NCBI RefSeq assembly: GCF_023218935.1
Contig: NZ_JAJIAL010000003.1
Origin: Fructobacillus cardui
GTDB lineage: Bacteria; Bacillota; Bacilli; Lactobacillales; Lactobacillaceae
DNA length: 64,000 bases
Strand: one strand, 5' to 3'
Below, in pieces: positions 51,962-60,048 of the stretch. The translations under genes and the position numbers were made by a program. Every line of letters starts with the position of its first letter. Position 1 is the first letter of the stretch. The notes beneath the pieces are model-generated. The model saw only the letters and a program-made list of their open reading frames with translations. It did no database searches and had not been told where the DNA came from.

Positions 51962-54411
51962 TGGCAGAAGAAAAAAAGTTTTCAGGTTCCAACCGGCCAA
52001 CCCGCAAGCAGGCAGTACCAGAACGAAAAGAATTGCCTGCTTCTCAGCGTCGACACGCCGCTAAATTATCAGATGAAGCCAAGCCACAAAATTCAAACCG
52101 GCCTCGTCCAAAGACACAAGAAGGTGGTCAACAAAACCGCCGCAACAACAATAACAACCGCTCAGGTAACGGCCAACAGGGTCAAGGCGGGAACCGTCGC
52201 AACAATAACAACAACCGGAGTAACAATGCCGGTCGACCAATGATTCGCGAAAAGAAGTCATGGTCAACAAAGCCACGGGAAGGGCAGATTAACTACTCTG
52301 CTCAAAAAGATGACAGTTTGAAGGAATACGTTTCTGAAAACAAGAAGGCCCAAGAAGCAAAGCAACAGGCAAAGAAGAAGCCAGCCGAAGCAAAGAAGCC
52401 TGCAGCCGTTGCTGCTAAGCCAGCTGCTTCAGGGGCCAAGACGGAAGCTAATTCAGGTCAAGGTCGCTTTGGTGGTTCCCTTGCTTCAGGTAACAATTCT
52501 GCTCGGAATAACACTCGTAAGCGCAATACCAACGGTACTGGTCAACAAACACCACGCCGTAACGATAAGCCACACGGCTCAAAGAAGGCTCGTCGCATTG
52601 CAGCTAAGCAAGCACCAAAGAAGCCAGTGACAGTCCGTAAGGAGCAGCCATTGCCAGAAGTTTTGGAATACAAGGTCGGCATGAACGTGCAGGACTTGGC
52701 TAAGCTTTTGCACCGTGATGCCACTGAAATCATTAAGAAGTTGTTCTTACTTGGTGTTGTAACGAACCAAAACCAATCATTGGATGAAGATACCATTGAA
52801 GTTTTGGCAGCTGATTACGGCATTGAAGCAAAGCAAAAAGAAGAAGAAGATGTGGCCGATATCGACCGCTTCTTCGATGATGAAACGATTAACGAAGAGG
52901 CCTTGGAACCACGTGCCCCTGTTGTGACTATCATGGGACACGTCGACCACGGTAAGACGACGCTGTTGGATTACTTGCGTAAGACGAACGTGACCGCTGG
53001 CGAAGCTGGTGGAATCACACAGCATATTGGTGCCTATCAAGCGCGTTTGAACGATAAGTTGATTACTTTCTTGGATACTCCTGGTCACGCGGCCTTTACG
53101 GAAATGCGTGCCCGTGGTGCCAACGTGACGGATATCACGGTTTTGGTTGTTGCTGCCGATGATGGTGTGCAACCACAGACAATCGAAGCGATTAACCATG
53201 CTAAGGCCGCTGGTACGCCAGTCATCGTTGCTGTTAACAAGATTGATAAGGAAGGGGCTAACCCTGAACAAGTCATGAACGAGTTGATGGCCTATGATTT
53301 GGTCCCTGAAGAGTATGGTGGTGACACCATCTTCGTTCAGATTTCAGCTAAGTTTGGTCAAAACGTTGACCAATTGCTGGAAATGATTTTGTTGGAAGCT
53401 GATGTTTTGGAATTGAAGGCTGATCCAACACAACCTGCTCGTGGTTCTGTTATCGAAGCTCGTTTGGATAAGGGCCGCGGTCCTGTCTCAACTGTTTTGA
53501 TTCAACAGGGAACGCTCCATGTTGGTGATCCAATCGTTGTTGGAAACACTTATGGTCGTGTCCGGACGATGACCAACGAAAAGGGACAAGACATCGCTGC
53601 AGCTAAGCCAGCTACACCTGTTCAAATCACTGGTTTGAACGAAGTGCCTTTGGCTGGTGATCGCTTTATCGTCATGGCAGACGAAAAGACTGCTCGTGCA
53701 GCTGGCGAAGAGCGTGCAAAGCGTGCTCGTGAAGAAGTTCGTAACGCCGGTTCTGTTGTGACATTGGATACTTTGTTCAACACAATGGCTGAAAAGGCCA
53801 TGAAGACAGTGCCAGTTATTGTCAAGGCCGATGTTCAGGGTTCTGTTGAAGCCCTGACTGGTTCATTGAAGAAGATTGAAGTTGATGGTGTTCGAGTAGA
53901 TGTTGTTCACTCTGCTGTTGGTGCCATTAACGAATCGGACGTTTCTTTGGCGGAAGCTTCTGGTGCGATTATCTTAGGCTTCAACGTTCGCCCAACACCA
54001 TTTGCCAAGTCACAAGCTAATAACGACAAGATTGACATGCGTTTCTACTCAGTCATCTATGACGCAATTGATGATGTGACGGCCGCAATGAAGGGGCAAC
54101 TTGAACCTGTCTATGAAGAAAAGGTTATTGGCCAAATCGTTGTTAAGGAACTCTTCAAGTTCTCTAAGGTTGGAACCATTGCTGGTGCCAGCGTTGAAGA
54201 AGGTAAGATTACCAAGGATTCAAAGGTTCGTATTATCCGCAATGGTACGGTCATTTATGATGGTCAATTAGCTTCCTTGCAACGTGGTAAGGATGCGGTT
54301 AACGAAGTGAAGTTCGGCTACGAGTTTGGTTTCACCGTTAACAAGTTCAACGATATTCAACCAGGTGATGCAGTCGAAGCTTACATCATGGAAGAAGTAA
54401 AGCCTAAGTAA
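51961..54411 (+). CDS. infB: Translation initiation factor IF-2
   Basis: GTPase bringing initiator tRNA to the 30S subunit. The 816-residue protein has a long basic, low-complexity N-terminus (Arg/Asn/Gly-rich about 55-90, Ala/Lys-rich about 130-165), an IF2-N domain (about 240-290), then the G domain with GHVDHGKTT (about 326), DTPGHAAF (about 372) and NKID (about 425), followed by domains II-IV. Asn-rich repeats in the N-terminus are organism-specific. Its ATG overlaps the ylxQ stop. Confidence 0.96.
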   Translation: MAEEKKFSGSNRPTRKQAVPERKELPASQRRHAAKLSDEAKPQNSNRPRPKTQEGGQQNRRNNNNNRSGNGQQGQGGNRRNNNNNRSNNAGRPMIREKKSWSTKPREGQINYSAQKDDSLKEYVSENKKAQEAKQQAKKKPAEAKKPAAVAAKPAASGAKTEANSGQGRFGGSLASGNNSARNNTRKRNTNGTGQQTPRRNDKPHGSKKARRIAAKQAPKKPVTVRKEQPLPEVLEYKVGMNVQDLAKLLHRDATEIIKKLFLLGVVTNQNQSLDEDTIEVLAADYGIEAKQKEEEDVADIDRFFDDETINEEALEPRAPVVTIMGHVDHGKTTLLDYLRKTNVTAGEAGGITQHIGAYQARLNDKLITFLDTPGHAAFTEMRARGANVTDITVLVVAADDGVQPQTIEAINHAKAAGTPVIVAVNKIDKEGANPEQVMNELMAYDLVPEEYGGDTIFVQISAKFGQNVDQLLEMILLEADVLELKADPTQPARGSVIEARLDKGRGPVSTVLIQQGTLHVGDPIVVGNTYGRVRTMTNEKGQDIAAAKPATPVQITGLNEVPLAGDRFIVMADEKTARAAGEERAKRAREEVRNAGSVVTLDTLFNTMAEKAMKTVPVIVKADVQGSVEALTGSLKKIEVDGVRVDVVHSAVGAINESDVSLAEASGAIILGFNVRPTPFAKSQANNDKIDMRFYSVIYDAIDDVTAAMKGQLEPVYEEKVIGQIVVKELFKFSKVGTIAGASVEEGKITKDSKVRIIRNGTVIYDGQLASLQRGKDAVNEVKFGYEFGFTVNKFNDIQPGDAVEAYIMEEVKPK

Positions 54412-54433
54412 GTTTTACTGATGGGAGGTCTTG

Positions 54434-54787
54434 ATGGCAAATGCACAACGCGCTGGGCGTTTGGCCCAGGAAATTCAAAAAGACGTGACTGACCTGATTT
54501 TAAAGCGAGTAAATGATCCGCGAGTTCAGGACGTTACGGTGACTTCTGTGGAAGTTTCTGGTGACCTGCAAATCGCTACGATTTACTACTCGATTTTGTC
54601 AGACTATGCTTCTGATCGGAAGAAGGCTCAAGCCGGCCTAGAAGCCGCTTCAGGCTTGATTCGTCGCGAATTAGGGGCACGGTTAACTGTTTATAAGATT
54701 CCGGAATTGCATTTCGTCTTGGATAATTCAATTCAGTATGGTGACCATATTGAAGAATTGATCCGCGGTTTGCACAAGAAGGATTAA
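54434..54787 (+). CDS. rbfA: Ribosome-binding factor A
   Basis: Small KH-fold 30S maturation factor. The 117-residue protein has RAGRLAQEIQKDVTDLILKR, DPRVQDVTVTSVEVSGDL and a C-terminal PELHFVLDNSIQYGDHI. ATG 54434 follows GGGAGG by 6-7 bases. Last gene of the nusA-infB operon, followed by a terminator. Confidence 0.94.
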   Translation: MANAQRAGRLAQEIQKDVTDLILKRVNDPRVQDVTVTSVEVSGDLQIATIYYSILSDYASDRKKAQAGLEAASGLIRRELGARLTVYKIPELHFVLDNSIQYGDHIEELIRGLHKKD

Positions 54788-54806
54788 GGTTAAGAAAACT
54801 TAACTG

Positions 54807-54839
54807 AAAAAGGGACTTGCGATGAGCAGGTCCCTTTTT
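54807..54839 (+). terminator. Terminator after rbfA
   Basis: AAAAAGGGAC pairs with GTCCCTTTTT, with inner TTGC/GCAG. In the 260 bases that follow I see no gene, only a GTGATT/AATCAC hairpin (about 54961-54975) and the shared promoter-like element at 55021-55036. Confidence 0.85.
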
Positions 54840-55020
54840 GTTTCCCTTGAAAAATCAGCTTCAACAAGGCATCCAGGCACCGCCACAATGTTGATTGCAA
54901 TCGAATAGCGTCGCTTTTATTTTCCTTTTATCCCATTTTGTTATGATTGATGGTAGTAAAGTGATTAAAAATCACGATAACTTACAATAGTTTCATGTTT
55001 ATCACCTATGAAAAGCCAAA

Positions 55021-55036
55021 CACTTTGTGTAGACTA
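55021..55036 (+). promoter_or_regulatory. Promoter-like element shared by the two aminotransferase genes
   Basis: CACTTTGTGTAGACTA here and CATTTTCGTGTAGACTA at 56538-56554 lie about 75 and 72 bases before the two paralogous genes. TAGACT could be the -10 element. Surrounding sequence is not conserved. Confidence 0.4.
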
Positions 55037-55101
55037 AGAAACTAAGAAGAAGGGCCGTTGTTGGTCCACTTACAGACCGAATCAGTCGAAAGGATTTCAT
55101 C

Positions 55102-56325
55102 ATGCCAAAACCATTAAACAGTGCAGTTGTCAGCTTGACACCTGACAAGCTATTAGACTTCCAACACTCCGTTGCCAACATTGAAGGGCTGGTTTCATTG
55201 ACCTTTGGAGAACCTGGTTTTGCGACGCCCGCGCCGGTGAAAAAAGCGACGATTCAAGCAATCGAGGAAGATCGGTCCCACTATGGTGACTCTCAAGGAG
55301 AACCAAAGCTCCGCTCAGCCATCTTAGACTATATGGCCGATCGTTATGACCTTCAGTATCCAAGTATTGATAACGTGATTGTAACTGTTGGGGTCACAGA
55401 AGCAATGCGATCAATTTTTAAGACCTTGCTCGCACCTGGTCAGGGCCTCTTAATCCCAGACCCAGCCTATGGTTCTTATTTCTCAGCTTTGAGTTTGGCT
55501 GGAGGCACGGCTGTTCCAATTGATACGGGCAAGACCGCTTATAAGCTGACGCCCGCCTTGATTGACGAGACGATGGCCGAAACGACAGAAGACGTGCATG
55601 CCATTCTCTTTAACTATCCCAATAACCCAACTGGTGTTACTTACACGAAGGAAGAGCTTGAAGAATTAGCAGAGACCTTTAAGCGCCATGACCTTTGGGT
55701 GATTTCAGACGAAATTTATTCTGAATTGACTTATGAGGGTAACCACTATTCAATGGGTAAGCTCTTGCCTGACCAAACGGTGGTGGTCAACGGCTTGTCA
55801 AAGTCGCACGCCATGACGGGCTACCGCCTCGGCTTTATCCTTGGACCAACTGCATTGATCCAGCAAATTCAAAAGGTGCATGGTCCCTTGGTCTTTGCGG
55901 TGCCAACCTTTATCCAAGATGGGGCAGTCGCTGCTTTGAAGATTCCAAAGGAAGACTTAGCCTTTATGAGGGTTGAGTACCAAAAGAGGCGTGATTATGC
56001 TAAGAAGTTTTTGGCAGACTTGGGCTTTGAACTGGTTTCGCCAAAGGGGGCCTTTTACCTCTTTGCCAAGTTACCAGCTGATTTAGGCGAAGATGGCTGG
56101 GCATTTGCCACAGCCTTGGCTCAGCAGGCCAAGGTGTCGGTGATTCCCGGGGCCGGCTTCTCCTTCTTTGATGAAGCAAAGAAGTTTATCAGGATTTCTT
56201 ATGCAGCCGATATGGCACAATTGCAAGAAGGCCTGAAGCGCTTGAAAACATACGTAGACGAACAACGTGCAGCCCAAGAGACTGCTGAGGCACTGTCAGA
56301 AGATATGACAGCCTTGGCTGACTAG
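55102..56325 (+). CDS. Class I/II aminotransferase, first tandem paralog
   Basis: PLP enzyme of 407 residues. It has LTFGEPGFATP, NYPNNPTGVTY, ISDEIYSELTY, the PLP lysine in NGLSKSHAMTGYRLG (about residue 236) and IRISYA near the C-terminus. It is closely related to the next gene along the whole length and more distantly to the patA candidate at 15.3 kb. Substrate is uncertain; aromatic, aspartate or N-acetyl-diaminopimelate are possible. AAAGGA precedes ATG 55102. The C-terminal tail of about 25 residues (rich in Ala and Glu) is absent from the second paralog. Confidence 0.88.
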   Translation: MPKPLNSAVVSLTPDKLLDFQHSVANIEGLVSLTFGEPGFATPAPVKKATIQAIEEDRSHYGDSQGEPKLRSAILDYMADRYDLQYPSIDNVIVTVGVTEAMRSIFKTLLAPGQGLLIPDPAYGSYFSALSLAGGTAVPIDTGKTAYKLTPALIDETMAETTEDVHAILFNYPNNPTGVTYTKEELEELAETFKRHDLWVISDEIYSELTYEGNHYSMGKLLPDQTVVVNGLSKSHAMTGYRLGFILGPTALIQQIQKVHGPLVFAVPTFIQDGAVAALKIPKEDLAFMRVEYQKRRDYAKKFLADLGFELVSPKGAFYLFAKLPADLGEDGWAFATALAQQAKVSVIPGAGFSFFDEAKKFIRISYAADMAQLQEGLKRLKTYVDEQRAAQETAEALSEDMTALAD

Positions 56326-56540
56326 TTCTTGGCTTTCATTAAAAAATCAGCCTTGCCATAGGTGGCTACAGCGACCATGACGACGTACAACAAAAGGAAT
56401 CCATTTGCGATATGCCCCCTAAATTGGGACATGTCATTGAGCGGGTTCTTTTTTTGCGCTGATTTGCAAAAGATAAAAGATAAAAGATAAATGAGGGTAA
56501 ATCTCATAAAAATGCCATAAATTCTTTTAAAAAAGTTCAT
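56322..56540 (-). other. Possible small membrane ORF or gene remnant
   Basis: A 72-codon minus-strand frame between the two aminotransferase genes, with hydrophobic segments near residues 5-25 and GFLLLYVVMVAVATYG near the C-terminus, ending in charged KAKN. It overlaps the preceding stop by 4 bases and contains the (AAAAGAT)3 repeat. It could be the end of a lost transporter gene. No ribosome site was seen. Confidence 0.2.
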
Positions 56541-56616
56541 TTTCGTGTAGACTAGATTGTACGATGGATGCCATGAGAATGGCTGCTTTCACCAGCAAGA
56601 CGAAAGGAACCAGGAA

Positions 56617-57804
56617 ATGACAGAACCACTTTTACCAGTTAACCAGGCGGTTGTTTCAATCGCCCCCGATAAGTTGTTGGGCTTCCAACGACAAGTTTCA
56701 GGAATTGAGGACTTAACCTTTTTGACCTTTGGGGAGCCGGGCTTTGATACACCAGCCGTTGTCAAGGAGACGACGATTGCTGCCATTAACAACAACCGCT
56801 CTCATTATGGAAATTCCCAGGGAGAGCCGGGCGTCCGTAAGGCCATTTTGGGTTATATGAAGGACCGTTACGACCTTGATTATCCAAGTATTGATAACGT
56901 TGTCGTGACCGTTGGTGTGACGGAAGCTATGCAGTCAATCTTTAAGACCTTGATTGCGAAGGGTGAGGGACTTTTGATCCCAGAGCCTGCTTATGGTTCT
57001 TACTTTGCTTCGCTGAGCTTGGCTGATGGCGTTGCGGTGCCAATCGATACGGCGAAGAATAAATTTAAGTTGACCCCGGCACTCGTTGATGAAGCTTTGG
57101 CCCAAGCAACGGTACCGGTTCGCGCCATTCTCTTGAACTATCCAAATAACCCAACAGGGGTGACTTACTCAAAGGAAGAGTTGGAAGAACTGGCTGCTTG
57201 CTTTAAGAAACACCAAATTTGGGTCATCTCAGATGAAATTTATTCCGAATTGACTTATGCCCATGACCACTATTCAATTGGCAAGTTGTTGCCAGAACAG
57301 ACATTGGTTGTTAATGGTCTTTCAAAGTCTCATGCCATGACGGGTTACCGCCTTGGCTTTATCTTGGGCCCAGCAAGTGTGATGCAGTACATTCAAAAGG
57401 TTCACGGCTCTTTGACTTACTCCGTCCCAACCTTTATCGAAGACGGGGCAGAGACGGCCTTGCAGATGACGCGAGCAGAGCTGGACTACATGAAGGAAAG
57501 CTACCAAGATCGACGAGACTTTGCTAAGCAGGCCTTAGAAGACCTTGGCTTTGACGTTGTTGATCCCGAAGGGGCCTTTTACCTCTTTGCCAAGATTCCG
57601 GCTGATTTTGGCACGGATGGCTGGACTTTTGCTGAGAAATTAGCAGAAGAGGGCAAGGTTGCAGTCATTCCTGGGGCAGCTTTCTCCCACTTTAAAGAGG
57701 CGAACGCTTATATCCGCATTTCTTATGCAACCGCTCAAGATCAATTAGAAATCGGCTTTGCAAAATTGCGGGACTACATTGAAAAGGCCCGTGCAAATCG
57801 GTAA
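56617..57804 (+). CDS. Class I/II aminotransferase, second tandem paralog
   Basis: A 395-residue PLP aminotransferase, paralog of the gene just upstream, with shared blocks HYGNSQGEPG, YPSIDNVVVTVGVTEAM, LNYPNNPTGVTY, the PLP lysine in NGLSKSHAMTGYRLG and YIRISYA. ATG 56617 is chosen because GAAAGGAACCAGGAA precedes it and the N-terminus then matches the paralog. Each copy has its own promoter-like element, so they may be expressed differently. Substrate not known. Confidence 0.88.
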   Translation: MTEPLLPVNQAVVSIAPDKLLGFQRQVSGIEDLTFLTFGEPGFDTPAVVKETTIAAINNNRSHYGNSQGEPGVRKAILGYMKDRYDLDYPSIDNVVVTVGVTEAMQSIFKTLIAKGEGLLIPEPAYGSYFASLSLADGVAVPIDTAKNKFKLTPALVDEALAQATVPVRAILLNYPNNPTGVTYSKEELEELAACFKKHQIWVISDEIYSELTYAHDHYSIGKLLPEQTLVVNGLSKSHAMTGYRLGFILGPASVMQYIQKVHGSLTYSVPTFIEDGAETALQMTRAELDYMKESYQDRRDFAKQALEDLGFDVVDPEGAFYLFAKIPADFGTDGWTFAEKLAEEGKVAVIPGAAFSHFKEANAYIRISYATAQDQLEIGFAKLRDYIEKARANR

Positions 57805-57810
57805 AATAAG

Positions 57811-57900
57811 AACCGACCAAAAAGACGCTTTTGACTATCAACCCTGAAATTTGGACAAATTTTGGGGCTGAAATCATTTCGCACTTTGGTCGGTTTTTTT
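57811..57900 (+). terminator. Long-loop terminator after the second aminotransferase
   Basis: AACCGACCAAA (57811-57821) pairs with TTTGGTCGGTT (57885-57895) across about 60 bases that themselves fold (AAATTT/AAATTT), then a T-run. Confidence 0.65.
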
Positions 57901-57923
57901 AATTGCACGGATGGAGGCCAATG

Positions 57924-58853
57924 ATGGCAACAGAAAAGCACTCCGAACTATCCGGCCTGCTGGTCGTAAATAAGCCTAAGGAAATGACTTCATTTGGCGT
58001 GGTTGCGCGACTTCGGCGGGTAACCGGACAGAAGAAGATTGGCCACGCAGGGACGCTCGATCCAAACGTGGAGGGCGTTTTGGTTGTCGCCTTGGGGAAG
58101 GCGACTAAGTTAATTGACCTTTTGCAAAGTCGGCCAAAAACCTACACGGGGACGGTGACCTTTGGTTATGCAACGGAAAGTCAGGATGCTGATGGGGCGG
58201 TTGTTGAAGAACAACCTTTGATAGCAGCCATTGACCAGGATCAGCTCGATGCAGCTCGAGCTGATTTGACCGGTGACATTATCCAGATTCCACCAATCTA
58301 TTCGGCCGTTAAGGTCAACGGCAAGCGCCTCTATGAATATGCGCGAGCGGGGGAAGAGGTTGAACTCCCCAAGCGAGAGGCGACTATTTATCGTTTCGAC
58401 CAGACCAGCCCATTAACCTGGGTTGAAGGTCAACCTTACCAGCAAATGGACTTCTTGGCCCAAGTTTCCAAGGGAACCTATATTCGGACTCTGGCCTACG
58501 ACCTTGGCCAAAAATTAGGACTACCCGCGACGATGACGGCTTTGAAGCGGATAGCTGGCTCTGGTTTTACAATCGATCAAGCCGTCCCACTCGATGACTT
58601 GTTGACGATGGACTATCCCAAAATCTTAACGCACGTGCATTCCATTGAGTCCGTGTTGGCTTGGCCAAAGAAGGTCTTAACCCAAGATGAGGTCTTTGCG
58701 GTCAAGAACGGGCAAAAGATTCCAGTTAGCACCTGGCCACAAAATGATGTCGGTTACTACCAAGTGTATGACCGAGACCGGTTGCTGGCGGTCTACGCCT
58801 TTGATGCCGACCAGGAACTCTGGCGGTCGCGGTATTTCTTTGCCCAAAATTGA
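57924..58853 (+). CDS. truB: tRNA pseudouridine(55) synthase
   Basis: Makes pseudouridine 55 in the T-loop of tRNAs. The 309-residue protein has LLVVNKPKEMTSFGVVARLRR, the catalytic-Asp motif GHAGTLDPNVEGVL (about residue 40), SAVKVNGKRLYEYAR and YIRTLAYDLG, plus a C-terminal PUA-like domain. ATG 57924 follows GGAGG by 6 bases (57921 also possible). truB-ribF is the usual continuation of the rbfA operon; here two aminotransferases intervene. Confidence 0.94.
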   Translation: MATEKHSELSGLLVVNKPKEMTSFGVVARLRRVTGQKKIGHAGTLDPNVEGVLVVALGKATKLIDLLQSRPKTYTGTVTFGYATESQDADGAVVEEQPLIAAIDQDQLDAARADLTGDIIQIPPIYSAVKVNGKRLYEYARAGEEVELPKREATIYRFDQTSPLTWVEGQPYQQMDFLAQVSKGTYIRTLAYDLGQKLGLPATMTALKRIAGSGFTIDQAVPLDDLLTMDYPKILTHVHSIESVLAWPKKVLTQDEVFAVKNGQKIPVSTWPQNDVGYYQVYDRDRLLAVYAFDADQELWRSRYFFAQN

Positions 58854-58888
58854 AACAAGCTAAGTGATTGAATGAGTAAAAACTCTGC

Positions 58889-58894
58889 TATAAT
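58889..58894 (+). promoter_or_regulatory. -10 element immediately upstream of ribF
   Basis: TATAAT ends 6 bases before ATG 58901, placing the start point at or next to the start codon (leaderless mRNA). A -35 is only approximate (TTGAAT at a 15-bp spacing). Confidence 0.55.
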
Positions 58895-58900
58895 ATGCCC

Positions 58901-59857
58901 ATGACTGAATTAATATCTTTGCATTATCCATTAAAAGAATTGCCCCAATTGACTAGTAAGCAAGTGCTGGCAATGGGCTTTTTTGACGGGGTCCATCTGG
59001 GCCATCAGAAGGTAATCCAGGAAGCGGCGCGGGTGGCGCACGAAAATGGATTGCCGCTGGCCGTTTTGACTTATAACCCTTACCCGGGCCTAGTATTTAA
59101 AAAGCTGCCTCAACCCTGGCATGATTTAACACCCCTGGATCAGAAGGTTCAGCTGCTAGGGAAGCTGGGCGTTGATCGGGTGTACTGCCTTCAATTGACG
59201 TCACACCTTTCGGCCTTGCATCCGGAAGAATTTATTAAGGAAATCCTTTTGCCTCTCCAGGTTCATACCGTTGTTGCGGGTTTTGACCACCGTTACGGCA
59301 AGAAGGAGTACCAAGCTGACATGGCTCACCTGCCTGAATATGCTGCTGGTCGCTTTGATGTCCTGACGGTTGCTAAGAAGGCCCTTGGTAAATCAGCTGT
59401 CAAGGTGGCTTCAAGGCAGATCCGTCAAGACCTAGCCGCTGGTAACTTGGCTGCCGTAACAGAGAGCTTTGGTCGCGTTCACGAGACTACCGGTCTGATT
59501 GTCCATGGGGATGCTCGGGGCCGGACGTTGGGTTTCCCAACGATTAATATTTGGACGCCGGAAGTTGAGTTCCTGCCTGGTATCGGTGTTTACGCTGTGA
59601 GCGCCTATGTTGATGGCCGCTGGGTCGATGGCATGGCCTCGATTGGTCGCAATGTGACTTTTGAAGCGAACCGACCGGTGACAGTTGAAATTAACCTTTT
59701 TGACTTCGCCGATGAAGTTTATGGGGAACCGGTGAAAGTCCAGTGGTATGCGAAGCTGCGCAATGAAGTGAAGTTTGATTCCGCAGAAGCCTTGGTTGAC
59801 CAGTTGCTGATTGACCAACAAAAAACACGTGAATATTTTCAAGAAAAAGTAGATTAA
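58901..59857 (+). CDS. ribF: Bifunctional riboflavin kinase/FAD synthetase
   Basis: Makes FMN from riboflavin and FAD from FMN. The 318-residue protein has an N-terminal nucleotidyltransferase domain (GFFDGVHLGHQKVI, about residue 29; AGFDHRYGKK, about residue 130) and a C-terminal flavokinase domain (HGDARGRTLGFPTINI; the FEANRPVTVEINLFDF segment). No Shine-Dalgarno sequence exists before ATG 58901 and the -10 box abuts it, so translation is probably leaderless. Confidence 0.94.
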   Translation: MTELISLHYPLKELPQLTSKQVLAMGFFDGVHLGHQKVIQEAARVAHENGLPLAVLTYNPYPGLVFKKLPQPWHDLTPLDQKVQLLGKLGVDRVYCLQLTSHLSALHPEEFIKEILLPLQVHTVVAGFDHRYGKKEYQADMAHLPEYAAGRFDVLTVAKKALGKSAVKVASRQIRQDLAAGNLAAVTESFGRVHETTGLIVHGDARGRTLGFPTINIWTPEVEFLPGIGVYAVSAYVDGRWVDGMASIGRNVTFEANRPVTVEINLFDFADEVYGEPVKVQWYAKLRNEVKFDSAEALVDQLLIDQQKTREYFQEKVD

Positions 59858-59875
59858 TTTTAATCTGCTTTTTTC
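59845..59875 (+). terminator. Terminator overlapping the ribF stop codon
   Basis: AAAGTAGATTA pairs with TAATCTGCTTT around ATTT, followed by T residues. Confidence 0.75.
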
Positions 59876-59927
59876 TTTGCCATGACTTAATCGCTATTAA
59901 GGTTGATAGATGGTATTTTTCATAAAA

Positions 59928-59954
59928 TTAGCACTCGTTTATAAAGAGTGCTAA
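59928..59954 (+). promoter_or_regulatory. CIRCE element 1 (HrcA operator)
   Basis: Perfect TTAGCACTC, 9 bases, GAGTGCTAA, just upstream of the -35 box. Confidence 0.95.
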
Positions 59955-59960
59955 AAATAG

Positions 59961-59989
59961 TTTGCATTTTTCTGAATCTTTTGTATAAT
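59961..59989 (+). promoter_or_regulatory. Promoter of hrcA-grpE-dnaK-dnaJ
   Basis: TTTGCA, 17-bp spacer, TATAAT; the start point falls near 59997, inside the second CIRCE element. Confidence 0.85.
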
Positions 59990-59996
59990 ATAGTTG

Positions 59997-60023
59997 TTAG
60001 CAGTTAAGAGTTTTGAGTGCTAA
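59997..60023 (+). promoter_or_regulatory. CIRCE element 2, degenerate left arm
   Basis: TTAGCAGTT, 9 bases, GAGTGCTAA: the right arm is perfect and the left arm matches 7 of 9. It sits at the transcription start. Confidence 0.8.
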
Positions 60024-60048
60024 ACAAAATTAAAGGGGGTTTGGGTTG

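Noticed and set aside
56466..56490. AAAAGAT triple repeat as a phase-variation tract
   Set aside because: Only three copies of 7 bases; it is not placed where it would obviously switch a known gene.
58854..58900. FMN riboswitch upstream of ribF
   Set aside because: The gap is only 47 bases and lacks the FMN aptamer motifs.
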